Positions 45,832 through 55,197 of a DNA stretch of 64,000 nucleotides are shown here, piece after piece; the first letter of the stretch is position 1; every line of letters begins with the position of its first letter. Source of the stretch: UBA1952 sp965200035 (GTDB lineage: Bacteria; Bacteroidota; Bacteroidia; Chitinophagales; Chitinophagaceae); contig OZ241334.1 of NCBI GenBank assembly GCA_965200035.1, positions 2,170,001 to 2,234,000 of the forward strand, given 5' to 3'. The notes beneath the pieces are model-generated. The model did not search any database. It saw only the letters and a program-made list of their open reading frames with translations, and was not told where the DNA came from. The translations under genes were made by a program, and so were the position numbers.

Positions 45832-46407
45832 ATGACACCTGCTCAAAAAAATGAAGCAATTGAAGTGCTGAAAGAGAAATTTTCTCAGTACAGCAACTTT
45901 TATATCACCAATACAGAGTCACTGACGGTAGAGCAAAGCAATAAGCTGCGCCGTACCTGCTTCGAGAAGAATGTGGAAATGACCGTGGCTAAAAACACCC
46001 TCATCCGCAAGGCGCTCGAAAGCATCAACAGCGAAAAATATGCCGGCATTTATGATGCGCTTCATGGCGTAACCGCCCTGATGTTCTCTGACTCTCCAAA
46101 AGAGCCAGCGGTAATCATCTCTTCTTTCCGTACTGAAAGCAAAGGCGAAAAGCCAGTGCTGAAGGCAGCTTTTATCGGCGAAGATATCTTCATGGGCGAT
46201 GATCAACTGAACGCACTGAAGAACATTAAGACGAAGAACGAGCTGATCGGCGAAGTGATCGGATTGCTGCAGTCACCTGCACGCCGCGTAATTGCTGCGC
46301 TCCTCGAGCACGCAGGCAAGCAAGGCGGCAACAGCGAAGCTGCTGCTACCGAGACTTCAGTTCCTGAAGCTACTGCTCCGGAAACAGACGCTCCGGCTGC
46401 TGAGTAA
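45832..46407 (+). CDS. rplJ: 50S ribosomal protein L10
   Basis: 191 residues. 'EAIEVLKEKFSQYSNFYITNTESLTVEQSNKLRR' and 'VEMTVAKNTLIRKALE' are typical; the Ala/Glu/Thr-rich C-terminal tail is an extension. It forms the stalk base carrying L7/L12. The 80-bp leader after rplA has a CAAATTTT-type repeat just before the ATG. Confidence 0.95.
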   Translation: MTPAQKNEAIEVLKEKFSQYSNFYITNTESLTVEQSNKLRRTCFEKNVEMTVAKNTLIRKALESINSEKYAGIYDALHGVTALMFSDSPKEPAVIISSFRTESKGEKPVLKAAFIGEDIFMGDDQLNALKNIKTKNELIGEVIGLLQSPARRVIAALLEHAGKQGGNSEAAATETSVPEATAPETDAPAAE

Positions 46408-46545
46408 TGCGGTAATGTGCTCATGCGGTAATGCGATAAGTATGTCCGTTTAGCCACCATCGCAATCCGGTAATGTTTTTGTAAGCTTCGATTAATCTCA
46501 TTGTCGCATTATATCACATTACCACATTAAACAAGTGCTTCCAAG
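46408..46545. repeat. TAATGYGG repeat region between rplJ and rplL
   Basis: Starting in the rplJ stop codon, TAATGCGGTAATGTG and ATGCGGTAATGCGATAA face the inverted TCGCATTATATC and CACATTACCACATTA. The two sides can pair as a long hairpin in the mRNA. A second TCGCATTATATC follows. Confidence 0.65.
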
Positions 46546-46592
46546 TCGCATTATATCATCAATTCACAAAAAACTTTCAAAAAATTAATACA

Positions 46593-46964
46593 ATGGCTGA
46601 TATCAAATCACTCGCTGAATCATTAGTAAACCTTACTGTTAAGGACGTACAAGAACTTGCTGACTTCCTGAAGTCTGAATACGGCATCGAGCCGGCTGCT
46701 GCTACAATGGTTGCCGGTCCTGCTGCAGGTGGTGCTGCTGTTGAAGAAGAAAAAACTTCTTTCAATGTAATCCTGAAGAGCGCCGGTGCTTCTAAGCTGG
46801 GCGTTGTAAAGCTGGTTAAGGATCTTACAGGTCTTGGCCTGAAGGAAGCAAAGGAACTGGTTGACGGTGCTCCTAAGAACCTGAAGGAAGGCGTTAGCAA
46901 GGCCGAAGCTGAAGATCTGAAGGCTAAGCTGGTAGAAGCTGGTGCTGAAGTAGAAATCGCTTAA
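46593..46964 (+). CDS. rplL: 50S ribosomal protein L7/L12
   Basis: 123 residues. An N-terminal dimerisation region ('MADIKSLAESLVNLTVKDVQELADFL'), an Ala/Gly hinge, and the C-terminal 'KTSFNVILKSAGASKLGVVKLVKDLTGLGLKEAKELVDGAPKNLKEGVSKAEAEDLKAKLVEAGAEVEIA' fold that recruits translation factors. It is followed at once by a terminator; rpoB, the usual next gene, is absent. Confidence 0.97.
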   Translation: MADIKSLAESLVNLTVKDVQELADFLKSEYGIEPAAATMVAGPAAGGAAVEEEKTSFNVILKSAGASKLGVVKLVKDLTGLGLKEAKELVDGAPKNLKEGVSKAEAEDLKAKLVEAGAEVEIA

Positions 46965-46985
46965 TTCACAAGCTTTTCTGATATT

Positions 46986-47015
46986 GAAAAGGCTGCTCAT
47001 TGAGCAGCCTTTTTG
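46986..47015 (+). terminator. terminator after rplL
   Basis: AAAAGGCTGCTCA / TGAGCAGCCTTTTT with almost no loop excess, 20 bp after the rplL stop. Confidence 0.85.
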
Positions 47016-47069
47016 TTTTTGAGAGAATTCATCCTCGGTGCAGGCATCTGTATCAAAATAACAGGCGCA

Positions 47070-47100
47070 AAAAAAGCCGTAACGATCTGTTACGGCTCCT
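47070..47100 (-). terminator. terminator of the minus-strand lipoprotein gene
   Basis: AGCCGTAAC, 5-base loop, GTTACGGCT; on the minus strand a T-run follows. Confidence 0.75.
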
Positions 47101-47118
47101 GTATCAAAAAGTGATTTT

Positions 47119-47661
47119 TTATTTTTTTACGTTAAAATAGCCTTCTGTAATGGTCTTGGTAGCACCGCCTGAGCTTTTAAGGGTACCATAAAAAAGCCCC
47201 TTTACATGAGTCGCATCATTCTCAAGGATCTTTAGAGCGCCGCTGCCACCACCGGAAGGGCTACCGTTATACATCGTATTAGCTGCATCTGTGTAGGTAG
47301 CGAAAGCAGTACCACTGAAATTAACCGTATTGCCGGCTGCCGTATTGCTCGGAAAGAAAAGCAGAAAGGAGGTGCTGGGCGATGAGGCTCCGGCATCAAT
47401 GGTCAGAAAGCCAACAAGATCAGACGCAGACCCGGAAGTTGCCTGATAGGGCGTTCCGTCGATCTTTGCGCTTAACGGATCGGTGCCTGTCCAGTTGAAA
47501 CTGCCACCATTGTTTCCACCGCCATTCCCGCCGGTATTGATTGGGTTGGTAGTGCCTCCATTGTTTGTGTTAGGGTCAGCATCATAAGCTCCGTTATTAC
47601 AGGAGGTCATGGTTGCTGCAGTGCAAAACAGCACAGATATAGCCAGTATCAGCTTCTTCAT
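47119..47661 (-). CDS. Gly/Asn-rich lipoprotein of unknown function
   Basis: Start at 47661 ('MKKLILAISVLFCTAATMTSC/NNG'), lipobox TMTSC; the frame extends to 47703. A Gly/Asn/Thr tether leads to a small beta domain: 'DPLSAKIDGTPYQA' ... 'THVKGLFYGTLKSSGGATKTITEGYFNVKK'. This pattern fits a common Bacteroidota group of small exported lipoproteins (DUF6252-like); role unknown. Confidence 0.8.
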   Translation of the reverse strand: MKKLILAISVLFCTAATMTSCNNGAYDADPNTNNGGTTNPINTGGNGGGNNGGSFNWTGTDPLSAKIDGTPYQATSGSASDLVGFLTIDAGASSPSTSFLLFFPSNTAAGNTVNFSGTAFATYTDAANTMYNGSPSGGGSGALKILENDATHVKGLFYGTLKSSGGATKTITEGYFNVKK

Positions 47662-47732
47662 AAAGAATATAGTTCCTTGTAGTGCGCTAAAGATAAGGCA
47701 CAAGTTTGTATTTCAAAAGCAACTTTTGATAA

Positions 47733-47865
47733 TGCGGCAATGTGATGGAATATGCGGAATGCGATAAGGGAATTGTCATGTGTATACATTTCTAAAGAAA
47801 ATGACAGAACATCAATCACATTTCACTACATCAAATCACATTACCGTATCAACGCATCAGCACAT
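47733..47865. repeat. TAATGYGG repeat region between aspS and the lipoprotein gene
   Basis: TAATGCGGCAATGTGATGG and TGCGGAATGCGATAA on one side, AATCACATTACCGTATC and CAGCACATTAAATAC on the other. The same inverted design as at 46408-46545. Confidence 0.6.
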
Positions 47866-49706
47866 TAAATACCCAGCTCTTTCCGCTGCTTCTCATCGAT
47901 CTCAGAAGGCGCATCAAGCATTACATCGCGACCACTGTTGTTTTTCGGGAAGGCGATGAAATCACGGATAGTCTCCTGCCCGCCGAGCAAAGCACATAAG
48001 CGATCGAAACCCAATGCCAGCCCGCCATGCGGAGGGGCGCCGTACTCGAAGGCACCTAACAGGAAGCCAAATTTTTCCTGCGCTTCCTCAGGGCTCATGC
48101 CCAGTGCGGCAAACATTTTCTCCTGCAGATCACGCTGATAGATGCGGATAGAGCCGCCGCCGATCTCAGTGCCATTTAGCACCAAATCGTAAGCATTGGC
48201 TTTAATGTCATTATATGGATGCTTATAATAGGCTGTACCTGCTTCTATCTGCGGATTATTGTCAATCATTACTGCAATGTGATCCGGCTTGGGCGCTGTG
48301 AAAGGATGGTGGCGCGCTACCCAGCGTCCGCCCTCTTCATCATGCTCGAATAATGGAAAGTCAATGACCCAGAGCGGCCGGTATTCGTCTGGATTGCGCA
48401 GCCCTAAACGGTTGCCCAGCTCCAGCCGCAATTCGCTTGCCGCCTTGCGGGTTCGGTCTTCCGCACCGGCTACGATCAGGATAAGATCGCCTTCCTGCGC
48501 GCCGCAGAAAGCCGCCAGCTCACTGAACTGATGTGGCGTGAAAAACTTATCTACACTGCTTTTGAAAGAGCCATCCTTATTATACTTGATATAGATCAGA
48601 CCACTCATGCCGATCTGCGGGCGCTTTACCCATTCGGTTAATTCATCGATCTGCTTGCGTGAATATTCAGCAGCATCTTTTACCGTAACGCCAATAATGG
48701 TTTCCGCATCTTCAAACAGCTTGAAAGAAACAGTGCTCTTCATTGGCCTTTCAGCTTCGCCCGGCGTTATCTCATACGGCACAGCTTCCACCAGTGTCTG
48801 AAATTCACCTATTATTTTAATGTTGGCGAGCTTCATGCCAAAGCGCAGGTCAGGTTTGTCATTGCCATAATCACGCATGGCATCATCAAAAGTCATGCGC
48901 GGGAAATCTTCTGTCATCTCCACGCTTTTGATGTCTTTGAACACATGCTTGAACAGCCCTTCAAAAGTATTGAGAATGTCTTCCTGCTCTACAAAAGCCA
49001 TCTCACAGTCTATCTGGGTAAATTCGGGCTGACGGTCGGCACGAAGGTCTTCATCGCGGAAACATTTGACGATTTGGTAATAGCGGTCATATCCGCTCAC
49101 CATCAGCAGTTGCTTGAACGTCTGCGGGCTTTGCGGCAGCGCATAGAATTGTCCTTCATTCATACGGGAAGGCACCACAAAATCACGCGCGCCTTCCGGA
49201 GTAGATTTGATGAGGAATGGAGTCTCAATATCCCAGAATCCTTTTTCATCCAGATAATTGCGCACTGAGCGGTTTACCTTATAGCGCAGCTCCAGATTGC
49301 GTTTCAGCGTAGGGCGGCGCAGGTCGAGGTAGCGGTACTTCATGCGCAAGTCTTCCCCGCCGTCTGTTTCTTCTTCAATCGTGAAAGGTGGCGTGGCTGC
49401 GCTGTTCATGATCTTAAACTCATCAGCCAGCAATTCGATATCACCGGTAAGCATTTTCGCATTTTTGCTTTCGCGCTCGCGCACGATGCCGCGCACCTGC
49501 ACTACATACTCGCGGCCCAGCGGCGTTTCATCCAACACGGGGTTGAGGCGCTCGCCAAAATAAATCTGCGTAACGCCATAGCGGTCGCGCAGGGTCAAGA
49601 AGGTGATAGCGCCCATCTTACGGATCGCTTGCACCCAGCCAGCCAGGGTCACTTCTTTGCCTTCATCAGCAAGGCGCAATTCGCCACAGGTATGTGTACG
49701 ATACAT
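47865..49706 (-). CDS. aspS: aspartate--tRNA ligase
   Basis: Start at 49706 ('MYRTHTCGELRLADEGKEVTLAGWVQAIRKMGAITFLTLRDRYG'), 613 residues, bacterial type. N-terminal OB anticodon-binding domain; class II core with motif 2 'FRDEDLRADRQPEFTQID' and motif 3 'GGLALGFDRLCALLGG', plus the bacterial insertion (GAD) domain. It charges tRNA-Asp. Single gene; the upstream frame to 49739 is not needed. Confidence 0.96.
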   Translation of the reverse strand: MYRTHTCGELRLADEGKEVTLAGWVQAIRKMGAITFLTLRDRYGVTQIYFGERLNPVLDETPLGREYVVQVRGIVRERESKNAKMLTGDIELLADEFKIMNSAATPPFTIEEETDGGEDLRMKYRYLDLRRPTLKRNLELRYKVNRSVRNYLDEKGFWDIETPFLIKSTPEGARDFVVPSRMNEGQFYALPQSPQTFKQLLMVSGYDRYYQIVKCFRDEDLRADRQPEFTQIDCEMAFVEQEDILNTFEGLFKHVFKDIKSVEMTEDFPRMTFDDAMRDYGNDKPDLRFGMKLANIKIIGEFQTLVEAVPYEITPGEAERPMKSTVSFKLFEDAETIIGVTVKDAAEYSRKQIDELTEWVKRPQIGMSGLIYIKYNKDGSFKSSVDKFFTPHQFSELAAFCGAQEGDLILIVAGAEDRTRKAASELRLELGNRLGLRNPDEYRPLWVIDFPLFEHDEEGGRWVARHHPFTAPKPDHIAVMIDNNPQIEAGTAYYKHPYNDIKANAYDLVLNGTEIGGGSIRIYQRDLQEKMFAALGMSPEEAQEKFGFLLGAFEYGAPPHGGLALGFDRLCALLGGQETIRDFIAFPKNNSGRDVMLDAPSEIDEKQRKELGI

Positions 49707-49898
49707 CTTTGGAATAACTTTTTTATAGAAACAGTGCAAGATAAGCGTAAACAGCGGACTGGTTAATCCGGGACATGGATATAATAGAGTGAGGCATTTT
49801 GCGTTCTGTTGATTTAATTACCAACAACTATCGGAAAATAGAAGCGGTTGTCTTGCTCATGTCAGCGGATGCTGTTAACTTTTCGCCACATTGCCAGA

Positions 49899-51674
49899 AT
49901 GAGTACCAATAGTCTGAAATACCGGATACTGAAGATTGCCGCCTTGATCGTACTGATTGCGGCGGGTATCCTGGCAGGCGCAAGCTTTTACCTCTCGCAG
50001 CACTACAAAAAAATCATTCAGGCAAAGCTGCCCATGATGGCGGCCAAAGCCACGGATAGCTTATACCTGGTCACTGCCGGCGACTTTAAGGTCAATATAT
50101 TCGGGCGAAGCATCTCCATATTTAACTTGCGTATGCGGCCGGACAGCGCGGTGCTGGCCAGAAGACGGCTGGAAAAAAGACTTCCGGCAATGATCTTGGA
50201 TATCACGATTCCAGAGATAGAAATATCGGGGCTGAGGCTGAGCAATTTTGCGGCCGATAAAGAAGTGGTGTGCAGGAAGGCGGATATTTATCATCCGCGC
50301 ATCTCCATACAAATTATCGACAGCGCCAACCGGGATCATTCCATTAAGCCGAAAGAAAAAGCGACTATTGAGCGTGTACTGGCCAGGCTGCTGCGCATTC
50401 ACGACCCTGAGATCAACATCATTGCCAGCGAGGAAAAAGATGCGGCTACGCTGAATGCCAGAGGCGGAGAAATTGCGCTCAGCGACTGGCTCTACCTGCC
50501 CGGGCAAAAGGCGGACAGCACACGGTTTCTTTATGCAAAAGAAAGTACGGTCATGCTCTGCAATGCTGGTTACCGGCAGCCGGGTATGCTTTATCTGTTT
50601 GGGATGGATACCGTACAGTTCAACAGCGGGGAGCACACTGCCCGGCTCAGCGGAGTGTATGTGAAGCCTGCCATCAGCAAGCCTGCTTTTTACAGGGAAG
50701 AGAAAGTGCAGCAGGAAATCTATCAGGGCAATTTTCCACAGGTGGCTATAACCGGATTTGACTGGGAAAGCCTGCTGCAGCGGAAAGGTTTTTTTGCTAA
50801 AGGACTGGAGCTGACCAATCCCGATCTCGATATTTATGTAAGCCGTCTTTATCCACCCAGTACAAGCAGCAGGGTAGGCAAGTATCCGCATCAGCTCCTG
50901 AAAAAGTTGGGCTTTCCGGTATCGATACCTGTGATTGATCTTTTTTACGGAAGCTTCCATTATACAGAGTTTAATGATAAGACGAGAATGCCGGGAACGC
51001 TGGAATTCGGCAGCATCACCGGCCGCATAGACAGCATCAGCAATCTGCCGGAAGCAATAGTGAGCCATCAGCATTGCAGGATAAGATTTGCCGGTAAATT
51101 CATGCGCAAAAGCAATATGGCGGCGGCTTTTACCTTTCCGCTGGATGAACGCCACGGGGAGTTTAATGTACAGGGCAGGCTACAGGAAATGAATGGGCGG
51201 CAGCTCAGCGAAACGGCAAAAGCGCTGGCGTTGGCCGAGATCAAATCATTGCAGATTCACAAGGTTACATTCGATATATGCGGCAACGATTACAGTGCAG
51301 ACGGACGGATAACGATCCTGTACAACGACCTGAAGGTGAAGATCAAAAAAATGGATAAAGAGACGCAGCAGCTCTACAATCGCGGCTTTGTATCGCTCGT
51401 GGCCAATGAACTGTTGCTGTACAATGACAATCCCATGGAAGGCCAGCCGGTAAGAACGGCCACTACGCACGTAATCCGCGATACTACCAAGTCATTCTTT
51501 AATCTCATCTGGAGAAATCTCTTTGAAGCAGGTATACAAACCGCGGTAAGGCAGGAAGGAATCACCGATCTAGTGAAGAAGCGCAAAGCCAATAAAGGCA
51601 AGGAAAAGCTGCACTTCTTCCGGCAGCTATTCCCTAAAAGAAACAAGTCAAAAGGCAATCACAGCACACACTAA
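49899..51674 (+). CDS. AsmA-like membrane-anchored protein of unknown function
   Basis: Start at 49899 ('MSTNSLKYRILKIAALIVLIAAGILAGASFYLSQHY'), one N-terminal TM helix, then about 550 residues of beta-rich sequence in the AsmA/DUF748 manner ('FNLRMRPDSAVLARR', 'IPEIEISGLRLSNF', 'KGLELTNPDLDIYVSRLYPP'). The end is very basic ('KKRKANKGKEKLHFFRQLFPKRNKSKGN'). AsmA-like proteins help move lipids between membranes; that role here is inferred from fold only. Confidence 0.75.
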   Translation: MSTNSLKYRILKIAALIVLIAAGILAGASFYLSQHYKKIIQAKLPMMAAKATDSLYLVTAGDFKVNIFGRSISIFNLRMRPDSAVLARRRLEKRLPAMILDITIPEIEISGLRLSNFAADKEVVCRKADIYHPRISIQIIDSANRDHSIKPKEKATIERVLARLLRIHDPEINIIASEEKDAATLNARGGEIALSDWLYLPGQKADSTRFLYAKESTVMLCNAGYRQPGMLYLFGMDTVQFNSGEHTARLSGVYVKPAISKPAFYREEKVQQEIYQGNFPQVAITGFDWESLLQRKGFFAKGLELTNPDLDIYVSRLYPPSTSSRVGKYPHQLLKKLGFPVSIPVIDLFYGSFHYTEFNDKTRMPGTLEFGSITGRIDSISNLPEAIVSHQHCRIRFAGKFMRKSNMAAAFTFPLDERHGEFNVQGRLQEMNGRQLSETAKALALAEIKSLQIHKVTFDICGNDYSADGRITILYNDLKVKIKKMDKETQQLYNRGFVSLVANELLLYNDNPMEGQPVRTATTHVIRDTTKSFFNLIWRNLFEAGIQTAVRQEGITDLVKKRKANKGKEKLHFFRQLFPKRNKSKGNHSTH

Positions 51675-51703
51675 GAACCAGGCAGTCAAAACTCAAAACC
51701 AAA

Positions 51704-52351
51704 TCACACCAGCTTCTTATCCATCGCATATTTGAGCAGGCCAACGATCGTTTTATGCCCGGTTTTGCGCATCATATTTTTCCGGTGTGTTTCTACCGTG
51801 CGCTCAGAGATAAACAGCTTTTCCCCGATCCGTGCATTGCTGTATTCCTGCGCTATCAGATTCAGGATTTCCATTTCCCGTTCAGTAAGTCGTGGCTCTT
51901 CCGGCTCATTCTTTTTCTGCGCCTGCTGATGGGCAAGCGCTGCAATTTTATCGCCCACCTCCGGTGAAAAATACATGCGTCCGCGCGCCACCATATGTAT
52001 GGCCTCCAGCAGCTCTGTATCATTGGCATTCTTGAGTAGATAGCCCGCTACGCCTGCTTCTACCATCTCCATAATATGTCCGCCATCATCGTGCATCGAT
52101 AGCACAATGATCCGTACATGCGGGTGCGTATCTTTCATCTTCAGCGCAAGCTCATGGCCGTTGAGTCCTGGCATATTGATGTCGATCAGGGCAATATCCA
52201 GCTCGCCGGAGGTATCCAGCGCATCATAGAGATCCTGGCCGTTATCATAAGTGCCGGCTATTTCAATATCCTTTTGCTTTTGCAGCATGGCCTTCAGTCC
52301 ATCAAGCAGGATGTGATGATCATCTGCAATGATGAGGCGTAATTTTTTCAT
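51704..52351 (-). CDS. NarL/FixJ-type response regulator
   Basis: 215 residues. Receiver domain with acidic pocket 'IIADDHH', phospho-acceptor D57 in 'DIALIDINMPGLNG' and Lys in 'GYLLKNAND'; C-terminal LuxR-type HTH 'LTEREMEILNLIAQEYSNARIGEKLFISERTVETHRKNMMRKTG'. No kinase gene is adjacent; TPR kinases of the kind at the left edge are common partners of this type in Bacteroidota, but pairing is not shown. Confidence 0.93.
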   Translation of the reverse strand: MKKLRLIIADDHHILLDGLKAMLQKQKDIEIAGTYDNGQDLYDALDTSGELDIALIDINMPGLNGHELALKMKDTHPHVRIIVLSMHDDGGHIMEMVEAGVAGYLLKNANDTELLEAIHMVARGRMYFSPEVGDKIAALAHQQAQKKNEPEEPRLTEREMEILNLIAQEYSNARIGEKLFISERTVETHRKNMMRKTGHKTIVGLLKYAMDKKLV

Positions 52352-52491
52352 ACATCATCCTTTGTTGGTCCGGGCTTAAAGATATGGTGTTTGTGTAGAT
52401 GTTACTACGCGATAATGCTTTTAATCTTGTTTTTATGATGATAGGATAACCTAACGATCTTATAAAAAGAGAACAGCCTAATTGCCCGGTC

Positions 52492-53568
52492 GTGAATGCA
52501 TATTACATTCGTTATCTCAACAATCAATTCGTCATGGTTGCCAATCAGGAGCAGGCGTCAGATACTCCATCAGCAAAGCAGGTGGCAGCGCCTGTCTATT
52601 CCATATTTGACTATAGCAAAGATCATCTGGATGAGCGTCAGGTGCCGGACGAGGCTGCCTGCGCCATTTATAAAGATTCAGGGCACATTACCTGGATCAA
52701 TATGGATGGCCTGCGGGAAGAAGACGTGAAGCGCCTGTGCCACCACTATGATGTGCACGATCTGATTATCGATGATATTCTGGGATTGAATGAGCGCGCC
52801 AAAATGGAGGAAAGCGGCAAGGTGATCTTTTGCGTGCTGCCCATGATGTTTTTTAATGAAGATGCCTGTACCATTGAGCTGGAGCAGGTAAGCATTGTAT
52901 TCGGCAAGGATTTTCTGCTTTCCTTTCAGGAAGAAGCTACGCGCGATGTGTTCAACCCCGTACGCAAGCAGCTGCGCGATCCTGCCAGCAACATCAGGAG
53001 CAGGCCGGCGGAATATCTTTGCTATAGCCTGTTGGATCTGATTGTAGACAGCTATTTTGACGTATTGGAGAAGCTGGCCGAGCGGATCGAAAATCTGGAA
53101 GACAGCCTGATCCGCAAGCAAACAACCCGTCAGCTCGCAGAGATCAGCCGCCTCAGGCGAAATGTAATGCTGGTGCGCCGTGCCGTGCTGCCGGTGCGCG
53201 AAATGGTAGCGCATTTTGTGCGCAGCGACAATGAACTGCTGGAAGAGCGGCACGAAAAATATTTCCGTGATGTGCTCGACCATACCATACAGGCCAACGA
53301 CTTTGTAGAAAATCACCGCGATATGCTCATGAACCTGCAGGATCTGTACATGAATCAGATCAACCTGAGGATGAATGAAGTGATGAAAATCTTTACAATG
53401 GTAGCCACTTTACTCGCGCCTGCTACCGTAATCGGCGGTATTTTCGGAATGAACTTCGATGTGATACCCTTACAGCATAAAGCCACCGGCTTCTATCTTT
53501 CCGTGGGCGCTATGCTCGTTATTCCCGTCTTTATGATCCTTTATTTCAAAAGGAAAGGCTGGTTTTAA
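52492..53568 (+). CDS. corA: CorA-type magnesium/cobalt transporter
   Basis: 358 residues from a GTG start. A large cytoplasmic alpha/beta domain with a long helix ('LAERIENLEDSLIRKQTTRQLAEISRLRRNVMLVRRAVLPVREMV'), then two C-terminal TM helices with the pore signature GMN in 'VIGGIFGMNFDVIP' and a basic end 'FKRKGWF'. It forms a pentameric Mg2+ channel. Confidence 0.95.
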   Translation: MNAYYIRYLNNQFVMVANQEQASDTPSAKQVAAPVYSIFDYSKDHLDERQVPDEAACAIYKDSGHITWINMDGLREEDVKRLCHHYDVHDLIIDDILGLNERAKMEESGKVIFCVLPMMFFNEDACTIELEQVSIVFGKDFLLSFQEEATRDVFNPVRKQLRDPASNIRSRPAEYLCYSLLDLIVDSYFDVLEKLAERIENLEDSLIRKQTTRQLAEISRLRRNVMLVRRAVLPVREMVAHFVRSDNELLEERHEKYFRDVLDHTIQANDFVENHRDMLMNLQDLYMNQINLRMNEVMKIFTMVATLLAPATVIGGIFGMNFDVIPLQHKATGFYLSVGAMLVIPVFMILYFKRKGWF

Positions 53569-53571
53569 TTC

Positions 53572-54057
53572 TTAGTGAGGACGGATATAAATCTTAGGCG
53601 TCAGAAACCGGTTGCTTTCATGTCCGGCTTCATCCACAATGTATGTGGTAAACTGCACCGTATCACCCTGATTGGTATGCAATGTATCTGACCGTGGAAT
53701 AAGTGTAGCTGCCTGTATCAGCACCAGACAAGAGCCGCTCATGCCATATTGTGGGTCATGCGCCGCTGCATCCGTTACATCCGGGAAAGGATAGTTTTGC
53801 TTCATAGAAGTATCACGGCTATCTATCAGATAAATATAGGAGGCCGGATTATGGCCCGGATTGCCGAGATCGCCATCACCATCGGTATAATCAAAGCCCA
53901 AATAAACGGTATCTCTGGGCGAGGCCGCTGCTACCGAATCAGGGGTAAGGTATTTGAATGTAATTTGCGGGTAAGGAGAATTATTCGCGGACTTCTGGCA
54001 GGCTGCAAAAAGCACGGTCATTACCAGCAGAATAAACAATCCATTCCTTCTAATCAT
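53572..54057 (-). CDS. lipoprotein of unknown function
   Basis: 161 residues; lipobox FAAC in 'VMTVLFAACQKS'. The mature part starts 'YPQITFKYLTPDSVAAASPRDTVYLGFDYTDGDGDLGN', an Ig-like beta domain typical of small Bacteroidota surface lipoproteins. The stop lies 3 bp from the convergent corA stop. It is divergent from the LuxE-like gene with only a 21-bp gap. Confidence 0.82.
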   Translation of the reverse strand: MIRRNGLFILLVMTVLFAACQKSANNSPYPQITFKYLTPDSVAAASPRDTVYLGFDYTDGDGDLGNPGHNPASYIYLIDSRDTSMKQNYPFPDVTDAAAHDPQYGMSGSCLVLIQAATLIPRSDTLHTNQGDTVQFTTYIVDEAGHESNRFLTPKIYIRPH

Positions 54058-54078
54058 AGTATACCAAAGTTATCGAAA

Positions 54079-55071
54079 GTGGCGCATTTTTCCGGGGCAG
54101 GAGCAGAATATATACAAACAATTAACGGGGCCGATTTCAACAATATTGCGCTGGAGCTTTTTCATTACCAGTATCATCATAATGAGCTTTATCACCAGTA
54201 TGTAAATGCGCTGAATGTAACGCCCGGATCGGTGCAGCAGATAGAGCAAATTCCCTTCCTGCCCATTTCCTTTTTCAAAACACGTAGAATAGCCACAGGC
54301 AGCTGGCTGCAGGAAGAGCTGCTTTTTGAAAGCAGCCGCACCACCGGCGATGTACCAAGCCGCCATTATGTGAAAGATGCAGGACTCTATGAAGCTGCGC
54401 TTTTACGCGGCTTTGAAGAAGTATATGGCAGCCCGGAAGATTACGTGATCCTTGCATTATTACCTTCTTATCTGGAGCGGAGCAATGCCTCGCTCGTGCA
54501 TATGGCGCGCGTGCTGATGCAGCGCTCAGGCCAGGCTGGCAGCGGATTTTACCTGAATGAATGGCGGCAACTGGCAGGCAAATTAATGCAGCTATCAGAT
54601 GAAGGCAAACCGGTAATTCTCCTGGGAGTCACTTTCGCATTGCTAGACTTCGCAACAGCGCATACCCTGAGCCTCAAAAACGTAATTGTAATGGAAACCG
54701 GGGGCATGAAAGGCCGGCGGGAAGAGTGGACACGCAGCCAGGTGCATGAATTTTTGCAGCAGCAGTGGAATCTGAAATCCATTCATTCGGAGTATGGCAT
54801 GACTGAACTGCTATCACAAGCCTATGCGGTGAAAGAAGGCCATTTTGCGCCTGCATCCACCATGCGGGTGTTGGTGCGGGATTTAAACGATCCGCTCACC
54901 GTAAGTCATACAGGCACCGGCTGCGCCAACATTATTGATCTGGCCAATGTACATTCCTGCGCTTTTATTGGTACAGACGATATTGCTCATCTGCATAGCA
55001 AGGGTACATTTGAAATATTAGGCCGTGCGGATCATACCGCACTGCGCGGATGCAGCCTGATGACAGCCTGA
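54079..55071 (+). CDS. LuxE-like acyl-protein synthetase
   Basis: The plus frame runs from 53749, but everything before 54057 overlaps the lipoprotein gene on the other strand. The GTG at 54079 ('MAHFSGAGAEYIQTINGADFNNIALELFHYQ') is the best start, giving 330 residues. The LuxE/ANL pattern is clear: 'IPFLPISFFKTRRI', 'FESSRTTGDVPSRHYV', 'IVMETGGMKGRREEWT' and 'IHSEYGMTELLSQAYA'. The family activates fatty or aryl acids as adenylates. In Bacteroidota it often sits in lipid or aryl-polyene contexts; none is seen here. Confidence 0.85.
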   Translation: MAHFSGAGAEYIQTINGADFNNIALELFHYQYHHNELYHQYVNALNVTPGSVQQIEQIPFLPISFFKTRRIATGSWLQEELLFESSRTTGDVPSRHYVKDAGLYEAALLRGFEEVYGSPEDYVILALLPSYLERSNASLVHMARVLMQRSGQAGSGFYLNEWRQLAGKLMQLSDEGKPVILLGVTFALLDFATAHTLSLKNVIVMETGGMKGRREEWTRSQVHEFLQQQWNLKSIHSEYGMTELLSQAYAVKEGHFAPASTMRVLVRDLNDPLTVSHTGTGCANIIDLANVHSCAFIGTDDIAHLHSKGTFEILGRADHTALRGCSLMTA

Positions 55072-55113
55072 AAAGAATCCGGGAATTTTTCTTGGAGAAT
55101 TCCTGAAGGCGCT

Positions 55114-55121
55114 TATCTTTG
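55114..55121 (+). promoter_or_regulatory. promoter -7 box for tRNA-Leu
   Basis: TATCTTTG, 84 bp before the tRNA; a TTGG at 55092 is at suitable spacing for a -33 box. Confidence 0.45.
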
Positions 55122-55197
55122 CAGCCCTAAGTTCTTAAAGACGACCTGAATCTGTAAAATTTCAAAGGATTTCTGACTTTTTAATTTTGCATTTGAA

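Noticed and set aside
50061..51155. 364-codon open frame opposite the AsmA-like gene
   Set aside because: Opposite-strand shadow with biased composition; the plus-strand protein has a TM anchor and coherent domains.
53749..54078. N-terminal extension of the LuxE-like gene
   Set aside because: It lies fully antisense to a lipoprotein gene with a good lipobox; the family starts near the GTG at 54079.
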